The notes below the pieces were generated by a model. It saw only the letters and a list, made by a program, of their open reading frames with translations. It had not been told where the DNA came from and did no database searches. Position numbers and translations under genes: made by a program. A DNA stretch of 64,000 bases from Planctomycetota bacterium (GTDB lineage Bacteria > Planctomycetota > Phycisphaerae > Phycisphaerales > UBA1924), in NCBI GenBank assembly GCA_024280755.1, contig JAJRPN010000039.1:1-64000 (forward strand). Reading direction: 5' to 3'. Shown here in pieces: positions 15,731 through 24,699 of the stretch; within the stretch, counting starts at the first letter, position 1, and every line of letters begins with the position of its first letter.

Positions 15731-17677
15731 CTACTCTTCTTGAGCGCGCTTGCTGCGCAGCTGCTCTTCGAGCAACTGCCCTGCAATGCGCATGTAATCA
15801 TGCTCGGTCACAATCCCAACAAGCTTGCCCTCTTCTACAACTGGCAAGCACGATGTGCCGTGTGATTTCATCAGCTCGATTGCTTCAAGGGTGGGCATTT
15901 CTGGCGATGCGGTCACCGGGTCACGCTCCATGATATCAGCGACTGATATCGTCCCCTTTGATCGCATCTTTGGATCGGCAACGATCTTGAGTATCGCCCG
16001 ATAACTGAGCAGCCCCACCAGGTTGTGCTTCTCATCCTCAACAGGAATATGGCGAACCTTTTCCCACCCCATAATCGACGCTGCGAGATCGATCAACTCG
16101 TCGGCCTGCACCGTGAACAAATCGGTCTGCATATATTGCCCAACGCGTTCATAGTGACACTGCCAGTTGCCACACTCGTTCAAATCGGCCAATGCCCATT
16201 CATGCACTGGCGTATCGGAAGCCTGGCGGGCGATTGTTGCTGCCGTGAGCGACCCAAGCCGCTCGGCGCGTGTCCCATAGTCATGAATCTTGGCAACCGA
16301 ATCGAGCATCCACTTCGCGCCGTTTTTCCCCGATGCAACCCGCGCTTCGAGAATCCCTAAGTATCGATCAATATCACCCGCATCAATCGAGCACGATTTC
16401 AAACCCGCCCGCGCCAGCGGGATGAGTTCTTCGAGCAATAAATCGCGCACCGAAATCGTCGAATCATCCATCCAGTGCATCTTGAAGTTTAAGCCATACC
16501 TCGCGGATGCCACAAAGTTTGCCCTCGTATTCTCGAACGGCATCCGCTCGGCCATATCTGGATACACCTTAGGCAACTGAACCATCAGCCCAAACCACAA
16601 CGCCGCATTGGCCACTTCATCGCTCAGGCTCGGGCCAGCGGGTAAGACTCTGTTTTCGATCCGAAGGTGAGGCTTGCCGTTGGTGATGCCATAGCACGGG
16701 CGGTTCCAACGATACACCGTCGAGTTGTGCGTCTGCAATCCATAGAGCTTGGGCACCTCGCCTCGCTCGACCATTGCGATCGAATCCTCTTCCTGATCAG
16801 TCCCAAACAACGATCGGAACCGAGTAACATCATCGCGATATAACTCAAGCACCGATGATTCGACCCATTTTTCACCAAACCGGACCCGCTTGAGCACATC
16901 GCGCTGCGATGGGATCTCTGCGCCCGAGGTATCAACGACTTGCTCGAAAATAGCGATGCGTGTTTCGTGCCAAAGCCGTTTGCCAAAGAGGACCGCCGAG
17001 TTGGCTGCTGCTGCCAATGTGGGCGCGGTGATCAGTTGGGCACAGTTATAACTCAACGCGAAGTCTTCAGGGTTCACCTGAAAGTGTAACTGGAACGAAG
17101 TATTGAGCGCCTCGACCATGATGTTGTCATGAGAAAACTTGAGCTCGTCGATGCCTTTGATCTGGATATGAAACTCGCCACCCTTCGCCTGACAGATCCG
17201 TTCATTGAGCGCGTAATACCTTGGGCGAGGGGTGATGTACTCCATTGATAAATGATCTTGCGATATTGTCGGTAGCATCCCGATCAAGATCGTCCGAGCC
17301 TTGTGCTTGGCAGCAGCCTGCCCGGTTCGCCCCATCAACTCATCGAGTTCGCGATGCACATCGCCAAGCACACTTCCGGTCAGCTCCATCGGCGACAGGT
17401 TCAGCTCCAGGTTGTATCGCCCGATCTCGGTTGTCGCTTTGGGTTCATTGAGGTCTTCAAGAATCTCAGGGCCAACGCCAGCAGGCTGACAGGCATCGTC
17501 GACCAAGGCGAGTTCCTGCTCTGCCCCGATCCGACGAATACCTGTTTCAAACATGCCTTTTTCGAGCATGAGTTCGAGCGCACTGATATCACTCAGAACA
17601 CGCCCAATGGTCGCGCGATGCTGTGAACCTCCCGCTTCTTCTTCGATTCCTTGCACACCCATACAAACATTCCCCAT
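15731..17677 (-). CDS. Glutamate-cysteine-ligase-like (GCS2) enzyme fused to CBS domains
   Basis: 648 residues. Residues from about 40 to 480 form a GCS2-type carboxylate-amine ligase domain: GAEQELALVDD carries the metal- and ATP-site glutamates, followed by ATTEIGRYNLELN, the FQLHFQVNPEDF strand and RIENRVLPAGPSLSDE. The last 150 residues hold a CBS pair (IPVEDEKHNLVGLLSYRAI and SHGTSCLPVVEEGKLVGIVT). GCS2 enzymes join glutamate to an amine, classically cysteine. CBS pairs bind adenosyl ligands and would couple activity to energy state. The domain order suggests a regulated ligase. It heads a minus-strand run with the acylase-like gene, ggt and the MFS exporter. The amine substrate cannot be told from sequence. 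Confidence 0.85.
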   Translation of the reverse strand: MGNVCMGVQGIEEEAGGSQHRATIGRVLSDISALELMLEKGMFETGIRRIGAEQELALVDDACQPAGVGPEILEDLNEPKATTEIGRYNLELNLSPMELTGSVLGDVHRELDELMGRTGQAAAKHKARTILIGMLPTISQDHLSMEYITPRPRYYALNERICQAKGGEFHIQIKGIDELKFSHDNIMVEALNTSFQLHFQVNPEDFALSYNCAQLITAPTLAAAANSAVLFGKRLWHETRIAIFEQVVDTSGAEIPSQRDVLKRVRFGEKWVESSVLELYRDDVTRFRSLFGTDQEEDSIAMVERGEVPKLYGLQTHNSTVYRWNRPCYGITNGKPHLRIENRVLPAGPSLSDEVANAALWFGLMVQLPKVYPDMAERMPFENTRANFVASARYGLNFKMHWMDDSTISVRDLLLEELIPLARAGLKSCSIDAGDIDRYLGILEARVASGKNGAKWMLDSVAKIHDYGTRAERLGSLTAATIARQASDTPVHEWALADLNECGNWQCHYERVGQYMQTDLFTVQADELIDLAASIMGWEKVRHIPVEDEKHNLVGLLSYRAILKIVADPKMRSKGTISVADIMERDPVTASPEMPTLEAIELMKSHGTSCLPVVEEGKLVGIVTEHDYMRIAGQLLEEQLRSKRAQEE

Positions 17678-17991
17678 ACAAGCGATGCTGATAAAGCATA
17701 CTTATCGAACCCTCGCCCATTGTGCCCGGTTTTGGATGAAAACGCAAGAGAGAAACCCATCCGTTTCAATTCCATCGTTTCATGCAACTCTCCGATCGCT
17801 CAAGGCGTATAGAGAAACGCAAGACTCTCTTCTTCTTTTTGAGGCTTGTGTTTGTGCGGGTTGGTCTAGATCCGCACTTGATTCGATCGGCTGTTTCGTA
17901 AATCTGAGTCACAGCCGACCCAATGCTCGCCGATGACAATATCCCAACACATGCGCTCCCACGCCATGCTTTTCCATTCGGAGATCCCTCG
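17678..17991. other. Divergent intergenic region
   Basis: 314 bases between the GCS2-CBS gene and the first M14 gene. It must contain both promoters, but I could not place convincing hexamers. The only clear structure is an inverted repeat, TCGGCTGT at 17887-17894 and ACAGCCGA at 17911-17918, with a 16-base spacer, about 75 bases ahead of the M14 start. No gene is supported. Confidence 0.5.
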
Positions 17992-20376
17992 ATGCGTACC
18001 CCCTCTGTACTATCCACCTCCTTGCTCGTCCTTTTTTCGGGCTTGGCTGCTGCTCAACCGATCAATATCCCCGACATCGAACGCATCAACATCAGCACCC
18101 ACGCTGCTCCTAAAGCCTACCAAGGGCAGATGACCATTCGAGTCCGCACCAACTCGCAAGCCCAACTCGATGCGATGCTCGCGCTGACCGAATCGGTCTG
18201 GTCTGAGCGCACAGGCGTGGGCGTGCTCGATATCCAGATCAAGCGATCCAACCTCCCAGCAATCACCAAACTCGGCATCGCCCACGAAGTCCTCATCGCA
18301 GATCTTCAAGCCCACACCGATGCAAGCTGGGCGCAGGTCAAAGCTCAAGAGCAGATCGACCAACAAAACGCAGATCAAAATGCCGATCAAAATCAACGCG
18401 GCGTCTCTGTCCATGACGATGCCTGGTTTGCCAACTACAAGCAACTCGCAGACATCATCACCTACTACAACAACATCGCGACCCTGCGCCCAGATTTAGC
18501 CTCGATGGCTGATGTTGGCGATTCGATCCAGGCTAACGATATTTTCGCCTTGACCATCACCGCGCCCGATGCTCCAGGCAACCTTGCTGCCGATCGCCCG
18601 GTTGTGCTTTGGCACGGGGCGACGCATGCTCGCGAGTGGGTTTCGCCGATGACTGTTGCCTACCTCGCATCCAAGTTTGTCGACTCCTATGACACCGATC
18701 CACGCGTGAACGACATCTTGCACACTGCTCGCATCGTCATCGTCCCTGTGACCAACCCCGATGGCTACCTTTATACATGGTCCACCGAACGCTTCTGGAG
18801 GAAAAATCGCCGAAACAACGGCGGCGGCTCCTTCGGCGTCGATATCAACCGCAACTGGGGATACGAATGGGGCGGCCAAGGCGCATCGAGCGATCCATTC
18901 AGCGATGTCTATCACGGCGTATCTGCTTTCTCCGAACCAGAAAACCAAACGCTCCGCGATCTCGCGCTCAGCTATGGCGATGACTTCGTCGCCCATATCG
19001 ACTACCACACATTCTCCCAGCTCATCCTTTGGCCCTTTGGCTATGCAGACGGCGCGGTCACCCCCGAGCCAGACCGCACCTTCTACGACAACCTCGCAAC
19101 CGATCTCTCCAACGAGATCCTCTCATTCTCAGGCATCTTCTATAACCCGATCCAATCGGTAGATCTCTACGCAGCTGCGGGCGATTCTTCCGACTGGTTC
19201 TATGGCGAACTTGGCGCCAAGAGCCTCACCTTTGAACTCCGTCCATCTGATGGCGGGTTCGACGGCTTTGATCCGCCGCCTTCGATTATTCTGCCAACCG
19301 CACAAGAAAACTACGAAGCAGCCAAACTCTTCGTCGAACGCACCACCCAGGCAATCTCGCTGAGTGCAGCCGCGATCGATTTCATCGAAGCGAACACACT
19401 CACGCCGGTTTCGCTCTTCGTTGCTGACGGCATCGCTTCGCAAGACCCAGCCTCCGCAACGCTCTTCGCCCGCATCGGATCAACTGGCGCGTTTACACCC
19501 GCTGCAATGACCAACGCTGGCAGCGGCAGCTATACAAGCACCCTCCCCGCGACGCCTTGCAATAGCACCATCGAATACTACTTCCAAATCGCAACGACTG
19601 CTGGCGATACTTCATCGTTCCCATCGGCGGGCAGCAGCTTGCCTTTGACCGCACTCGCCCAAGAGTTCACTGTCGCATTCGAAGACGACATGGAAACCAA
19701 CACCGGCTGGACTGTTGGCTCTGGCACCGACACCGCAACCACAGGCGTATGGAACCGGATGAATCCAGAATCCACAGCTGCACAGCCAGAAGATGACCAC
19801 ACCCCAACGGGCACAGACTGCTGGGTCACCGATGGACTGGCAGGCACAAGCCTGGGCAATCGCGACATCGACGGCGGCGCAACCACCCTCACCTCCCCAA
19901 TGCTCGATGCAATCATCGCAGGTGACGAGGCAGAAATCGTCTACTACCGCTGGTATTCCAACGACCAAGGCGGAGCAGCCAACGAAGACTCCATGCTCGT
20001 CGAAATTTCAAACGACAACGGCAACTCATGGGTAGAACTCGAAACCGTCACCGAAAACGCAAACGACTGGGTCGAAAAACGATTCCGCATCGCAGATATC
20101 TTTGTCGCGACCGATCAGATGCGCATCCGGTTCATCGCATCAGATCTCTTCAGCGGCTCAATCGTCGAAGCAGGTGTCGATGACCTTCGGATCGAATCCG
20201 TTGGATGCTCTGCCAACCCCGCAGACATCAACGGCGACGGCGTGCTCAACTTCTTCGATGTTTCCGCGTTCCTTTCAGCGTTCGGAAATCTCGAACCAAT
20301 CGCAGATTTCAACAACGATGGCATGTGGAACTTCTTCGATGTTTCCGCATTCCTCGCCGCATTCGCCAACGGCTAA
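17992..20376 (+). CDS. Secreted M14 zinc carboxypeptidase with GC-type dockerin tail (copy 1)
   Basis: 794 residues from the ATG at 17992, chosen because it opens a clean signal peptide (STSLLVLFSGLAAAQ); the frame upstream is not signal-like. After a pro-region, the M14 domain shows the zinc motif HAREW, the substrate-binding DINRNWGYEW, the third ligand in HIDYHTFSQLILWPFG, a tyrosine in DWFYGE and the catalytic glutamate in TFELRPS. Two beta-rich domains follow. The end, from about residue 738, is NPADINGDGVLNFFDVSAF plus a second DFNNDGMWNFFDVSAF loop, a calcium-binding dockerin repeat pair of the GC type found in Phycisphaerae. It would digest external protein and be cell- or matrix-associated. 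A paralogue follows directly. Confidence 0.93.
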   Translation: MRTPSVLSTSLLVLFSGLAAAQPINIPDIERINISTHAAPKAYQGQMTIRVRTNSQAQLDAMLALTESVWSERTGVGVLDIQIKRSNLPAITKLGIAHEVLIADLQAHTDASWAQVKAQEQIDQQNADQNADQNQRGVSVHDDAWFANYKQLADIITYYNNIATLRPDLASMADVGDSIQANDIFALTITAPDAPGNLAADRPVVLWHGATHAREWVSPMTVAYLASKFVDSYDTDPRVNDILHTARIVIVPVTNPDGYLYTWSTERFWRKNRRNNGGGSFGVDINRNWGYEWGGQGASSDPFSDVYHGVSAFSEPENQTLRDLALSYGDDFVAHIDYHTFSQLILWPFGYADGAVTPEPDRTFYDNLATDLSNEILSFSGIFYNPIQSVDLYAAAGDSSDWFYGELGAKSLTFELRPSDGGFDGFDPPPSIILPTAQENYEAAKLFVERTTQAISLSAAAIDFIEANTLTPVSLFVADGIASQDPASATLFARIGSTGAFTPAAMTNAGSGSYTSTLPATPCNSTIEYYFQIATTAGDTSSFPSAGSSLPLTALAQEFTVAFEDDMETNTGWTVGSGTDTATTGVWNRMNPESTAAQPEDDHTPTGTDCWVTDGLAGTSLGNRDIDGGATTLTSPMLDAIIAGDEAEIVYYRWYSNDQGGAANEDSMLVEISNDNGNSWVELETVTENANDWVEKRFRIADIFVATDQMRIRFIASDLFSGSIVEAGVDDLRIESVGCSANPADINGDGVLNFFDVSAFLSAFGNLEPIADFNNDGMWNFFDVSAFLAAFANG

Positions 20377-20416
20377 AGCAGAAGAGAGATTTCCCAAACC
20401 CCCATCTCTCCCCACG

Positions 20417-20449
20417 AGCCCCCGCGCATCCACGCGGGGGTGCTTTTTT
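20417..20449 (+). terminator. Intrinsic terminator after first M14 gene
   Basis: Stem CCCCCGCG (20419-20426)/CGCGGGGG (20433-20440) with loop CATCCA, followed by tgcTTTTTTC. It lies about 45 bases after the stop and separates the two M14 genes into different transcripts. Confidence 0.88.
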
Positions 20450-20515
20450 CTAAATACACAACACAAAATGAGCGTTTCTATACTTCACAACTCAATCAGA
20501 ACGTACATTACATGT

Positions 20516-22882
20516 ATGAAGATTCATTTTCTCACTATATGTACTCTTGCATTGGTCTGTGCCCCCCCTGTTCTTGCAGAGCCGATCGTAGTTCGCCAAG
20601 CTGACCAAATCGACCTGCTCAACTACACGCCTCCCGAGATCTACCATGGGCAGATGGTCGTTCGAGTACGCACGACCTCTCAAACACAACTCGATGCTGT
20701 TCTTGAAGTGACAGAATCTGTCTGGTCAGAAAACATTGGAATTGGCCCACTCGATATTCAGATCAAACGATCTCACCTAAACAATATCACTGCTTTGGGA
20801 ATTCCTCATGATGTGCTTATCGATGATCTCCAGGCACATACATCCGCCAACTGGAACCAACTCGTCAAGATTGAAAGACAAGAACAAGAAATGCTCGATA
20901 AAAGCCCATCACAGCGCGGCACGACCGTTCATGATGACAACTGGTTTGCGAACTACAAACAACTCAACGATATCACCGACTATATCAACAATATCGTTAA
21001 CCTTCGCCCAGATATGGCTTCAACAAGCGTGATCGGACAATCTTGGGAAGGGCGAGACTTGTTCGCTATCACTATCTCAGCTCCAGACACTATTGAGAAC
21101 CCGCTCGCCAACCGCCCGGTGATCTTTATCTTCAGCACCGTTCATGCCCGCGAGTGGATCGCCCCAATGACTACCACTTATTACGCCTCCAAGTTCATCC
21201 AAGACTACGACACCAACCCACGCATTCATGCCATTCTTGATTCCGCAAGAATCGTCATCATCCCCATAGGCAATCCAGATGGGTACACCTTTTCTTGGAC
21301 TGACCAACGCTACTGGAGGAAAACACGCCGAGAAAATGCCAACGGCTCCTACGGCGTAGACATCAACCGCAACTGGGGATACGAATGGGGTGGCAGCGGA
21401 TCTTCAGGAAGCAGTGGCAGCGATACCTACAGAGGAACCGATCCTTTCTCAGAACCAGAAACGAGAACCATCCGCGACTTCGCAAAGAGCTTCGGCGACC
21501 AACTTGCCGCCCACATGGAATACCATTCCTACTCGCAACTCGTCATGTACCCTTGGGGATATTCCAGAAACGCAGAGGTTCCAGAACCAGACCCAACATA
21601 CTTTGATCACATCTCAAGCGAAATCGTCACAAATATCGAATCCGTTCATGGAAAACGCTACATTGCACAACAAGCATCCGATCTCTACCCACATGCTGGC
21701 AACTCACCAGATTGGTTCTACGGCGAACTCGACATCCCAAGCATGCTCATTGAACTCCGTCCCGCAAACTCAGACTTCAATCCAGATCCAATCAACATCC
21801 TCCCATGCGCCCAAGAAAACTACGCCGGCATCCAACACTACATCGAACGCGTCCTCGAACCCGTTTCCTTCTGGCACAACAACTATCCAACCTACCCATC
21901 AGCCTATGAGTTCACACTCCGCCTCACCGCGATCGATTCACGAGAAACAATTGATCCCGCTTCAGTTACCCTTTACGCTCGAATCGGATCAGACAACCCA
22001 TACAAACCAACGCCTATGCTCAGAGACGGACTCGCAGACTATACCGTCCATTTCCCACAACTCCCATGTGGCGACATCATCGAATACTACTTCCAAGTCG
22101 CCACCACAATAGAAAACACCTATACCTTCCCACCCGATGGAGCACAAAATCCATACACCATGCAATCCGAAGAACCTGTCACATCAACGATCGACACGCT
22201 TGAAATCGAATCCGGTTGGATCGTCGGCTCAGACACAGACACCGCAACCGCCGGCATTTGGACACGCATGGATCCACAAGGCACCGGCATACAGCCAGAA
22301 GACGACCACACACCATCGGGCACAATCTGCTGGGTAACTGACGGATTCGCGGGGACCGACCCAGATGATCGGGATGTGGATGGAGGGTTCACCACCCTTA
22401 CCTCACCAAGATTCAACGCACTCGATATTGGAGGAGAGCCAATCGTCAGCTTCTGGTTCTGGTTCGTCACCACTCAGCAATTTGGAAGCAAATCCATGTC
22501 TCTTGGGTTTTCAAATGATGATGGCCAAACATGGTTTTCTTATAACTTTTATCTCGGAAACGAACCCATTTGGCATGAAGTAGAAATCTACTTTGCAAAC
22601 TTCATCGAACCCACTGATCAGATGCGTGTCCGATTCCTTGCTGAAGATCGTGGTCAAGATCATACCGTTGAAGTTGCAATCGATGACTTCAGTGTCAAGT
22701 TCATCGGCTGCCCAACATCAAACCCCGCAGATCTCAACAACGATGGCTCGTTAGATTTCCTCGACATCTCCGCCTTCCTCATTGCGTTTCACTCCCAGAA
22801 CCCGTCTGCAGATTTCAATCACGATGGGCTGCTCAACTTCTTCGATATCTCCGCGTTCATGATCGCCTTCAGCAAAGGCTGA
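20516..22882 (+). CDS. Secreted M14 zinc carboxypeptidase with GC-type dockerin tail (copy 2)
   Basis: 788 residues from the ATG at 20516, which starts a signal peptide (ICTLALVCAPPVLAEP). It parallels copy 1 along its whole length: the pro-region, HAREWIAPMT, DINRNWGYEWGGSGSSGSSG (with a small Gly/Ser insertion), HMEYHSYSQLVMYPWGY, DWFYGE, MLIELRPAN and a C-terminal dockerin pair (NPADLNNDGSLDFLDISAF; DFNHDGLLNFFDISAF). All catalytic residues are kept. The DNA is visibly more AT-rich than copy 1, so the pair is old or one copy came from a different background. It is separated from copy 1 by a terminator. A function in extracellular peptide degradation is inferred from family. Confidence 0.92.
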   Translation: MKIHFLTICTLALVCAPPVLAEPIVVRQADQIDLLNYTPPEIYHGQMVVRVRTTSQTQLDAVLEVTESVWSENIGIGPLDIQIKRSHLNNITALGIPHDVLIDDLQAHTSANWNQLVKIERQEQEMLDKSPSQRGTTVHDDNWFANYKQLNDITDYINNIVNLRPDMASTSVIGQSWEGRDLFAITISAPDTIENPLANRPVIFIFSTVHAREWIAPMTTTYYASKFIQDYDTNPRIHAILDSARIVIIPIGNPDGYTFSWTDQRYWRKTRRENANGSYGVDINRNWGYEWGGSGSSGSSGSDTYRGTDPFSEPETRTIRDFAKSFGDQLAAHMEYHSYSQLVMYPWGYSRNAEVPEPDPTYFDHISSEIVTNIESVHGKRYIAQQASDLYPHAGNSPDWFYGELDIPSMLIELRPANSDFNPDPINILPCAQENYAGIQHYIERVLEPVSFWHNNYPTYPSAYEFTLRLTAIDSRETIDPASVTLYARIGSDNPYKPTPMLRDGLADYTVHFPQLPCGDIIEYYFQVATTIENTYTFPPDGAQNPYTMQSEEPVTSTIDTLEIESGWIVGSDTDTATAGIWTRMDPQGTGIQPEDDHTPSGTICWVTDGFAGTDPDDRDVDGGFTTLTSPRFNALDIGGEPIVSFWFWFVTTQQFGSKSMSLGFSNDDGQTWFSYNFYLGNEPIWHEVEIYFANFIEPTDQMRVRFLAEDRGQDHTVEVAIDDFSVKFIGCPTSNPADLNNDGSLDFLDISAFLIAFHSQNPSADFNHDGLLNFFDISAFMIAFSKG

Positions 22883-22965
22883 GCCAAATTACAAGGACCG
22901 TTGACTCAAGCATTTTACCGACTACCATTGAGACCCGTTCTCAATAACATCCAGGAAAAGCGATC

Positions 22966-23688
22966 ATGATCACCACACGCCTAAAGAACGACAACTGGGC
23001 ACTCCACCAGATCGCCGAACGCCAACCAACCCCCGGCTCCCTGATCAAAGGCACCATGCCCAAAGCAGATTACCTCTTGGTGCTGGCACAACAACTCCTC
23101 GTCAACACGGCACTCGATGCTGCACTTCAATCGCACGCATCAAACAATCTGATCTCACCACTGCTTAATGAGCATCAACTCCTCACCCCTTATATCCGCG
23201 AAGACCTCGCCTTCTTTGGTGTCGATACAGGTTCGATCGCTCCAAACCCAGGAACCCAACGCTACATCGATCACATCGCTGCCCATAAAGACCAGCCATT
23301 ACACCTGCTCGGGTTGCACTATGTCCGACTCGGCGCATGCAACGGCAACACCTTTGTCGCACGCATCGTCCGTAAAGCCTTCGGCCTCGCCGACAACCAG
23401 GGCACCCGCTATCTCGATCCGTTTGGCAAAGCACAGCGCAAAGATTGGGTCGCATTCAAATCTGGAATCGATGCGATCACACTCGATCAAGCCCAGCAAG
23501 ACGAACTCTTTGCGGGCACCCGCGCCGCGTATGTGCTTTCGATCAACCTTGATTTCGCAGACTATAAAGACGCCGATTCGCTCCTCGCCGAGCATGGCAA
23601 GAGCCTGGACAAATCAGCCTTCGACGAGCACCACTCGGTGCATGTCACCAAAGAAATGCAGCAAGAACTCACAGCGAACGATCAGTAG
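22966..23688 (+). CDS. Heme-oxygenase-like protein
   Basis: 240 residues, all-helical. The N-terminal WALHQIAERQPTPGSLIKG follows the pattern of the proximal-histidine helix of biliverdin-producing heme oxygenases (His near residue 19), and LLGLHYVRLGACNGNTFVAR resembles the distal helix with its glycine-rich kink. The rest is divergent. If active it would open heme to release iron in the cytoplasm. An AGGAAA site precedes the ATG. The gene converges on a substrate-binding lipoprotein of the BtuF/FecB type with only 12 bases between stops, which fits, but does not prove, an iron or heme theme. The TenA-like or other heme-oxygenase-fold proteins are alternatives. Confidence 0.65.
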   Translation: MITTRLKNDNWALHQIAERQPTPGSLIKGTMPKADYLLVLAQQLLVNTALDAALQSHASNNLISPLLNEHQLLTPYIREDLAFFGVDTGSIAPNPGTQRYIDHIAAHKDQPLHLLGLHYVRLGACNGNTFVARIVRKAFGLADNQGTRYLDPFGKAQRKDWVAFKSGIDAITLDQAQQDELFAGTRAAYVLSINLDFADYKDADSLLAEHGKSLDKSAFDEHHSVHVTKEMQQELTANDQ

Positions 23689-23700
23689 ATCATTCGTGTT

Positions 23701-24687
23701 TCAAGGCACCCGTGCATCCCATGCACGCACAGCCGTTGTGATTTCATCAGCAACCTGCCCGAGCGATGAACTTGGCAACAATCCGAGCGGATGCTCGATT
23801 ATCGCAATACGCTGATGTTCCACAGCCGGGATCGGCAGGGTAGAAACCTTACCAACTTTGGCTTGAATCTGTTCCCATGTCATCGGCTCAGGCTCGCCAA
23901 TCAAATCATCGCTACTCGGTTTGCTCGGCATGAACACCAAGATCGAATCGGGCGCAAGATCAATAATGTCCTCCAAATCAAGCTCCTGCCACATCCCGCC
24001 ATCGACAATCGCTGCTTCGATCCCAAGCCGACCGATCAGTTGTGCATGAAACGAGCCCGGTCCCATCGCGCCGGGCGGATCAACACTGGCAAGGATCAAC
24101 ATGAGTCCCGCATTGCTCGCTGCCCGCCCAATCGGCGACCATGCACTTGCCAGCCGAGCGCTGGGTAACTCGACATCAAACTTGGCTGTTGGATCGATAT
24201 CAAAATCAAGGAAGTTATCGTCGTCGACCTGTTTCTCTTTGAAGCCGACGAGTTTGAGGTACAGATCATCAATCGTTGTTGCGATATCATCAAGCGTTTT
24301 GAGTTCGTAAGACCAGATCTGCCAATCATTCTCATCAGCAAGCGTTCGCACCCGCTGGGGGATCTCAATCGTGTTGCGTTCAAAGAACAAATCACTCGGC
24401 GCCAGCGTAATCAACATCTCATAGTCGATATCAATATGCGAGCCAACCACCGCGATCGAATCGCTCAGCGCGGTGTCGTAGGTGTGCTTGCCGACGATTG
24501 AGTCTTCGAAACCAAGATCGCGCAGCATCACCCCAATCGCAGGCGAAAACACCACGAACCGAGCTTCGGCCTCTTCAATCTGCGCCTTGGTAGACGCTGG
24601 CGATGAAGCATCGGCTGGTGATTTCGAACACCCTACCATCAACAACAAGGCGAACAGGAACAATGATCGAAAATAGATATGAAGCAT
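23701..24687 (-). CDS. BtuF/FecB-like substrate-binding lipoprotein
   Basis: 328 residues with a lipoprotein signal (LLLMVGC, Cys20). The two-lobed binding-protein pattern is present: AVVGSHIDIDYEMLITLAPS in the first lobe, a long helix rich in charged residues (DDIATTIDDLYLKL) and MWQELDLEDIIDLAPDSILV in the second. This family delivers cobalamin, heme or ferric siderophores to ABC permeases. No permease or ATPase is adjacent; it is the last gene of an apparent operon with the BshC-like and glycosyltransferase genes. A few members lack transport roles, so the ligand is open. Confidence 0.75.
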   Translation of the reverse strand: MLHIYFRSLFLFALLLMVGCSKSPADASSPASTKAQIEEAEARFVVFSPAIGVMLRDLGFEDSIVGKHTYDTALSDSIAVVGSHIDIDYEMLITLAPSDLFFERNTIEIPQRVRTLADENDWQIWSYELKTLDDIATTIDDLYLKLVGFKEKQVDDDNFLDFDIDPTAKFDVELPSARLASAWSPIGRAASNAGLMLILASVDPPGAMGPGSFHAQLIGRLGIEAAIVDGGMWQELDLEDIIDLAPDSILVFMPSKPSSDDLIGEPEPMTWEQIQAKVGKVSTLPIPAVEHQRIAIIEHPLGLLPSSSLGQVADEITTAVRAWDARVP

Positions 24688-24699
24688 GTATACAGGGTA

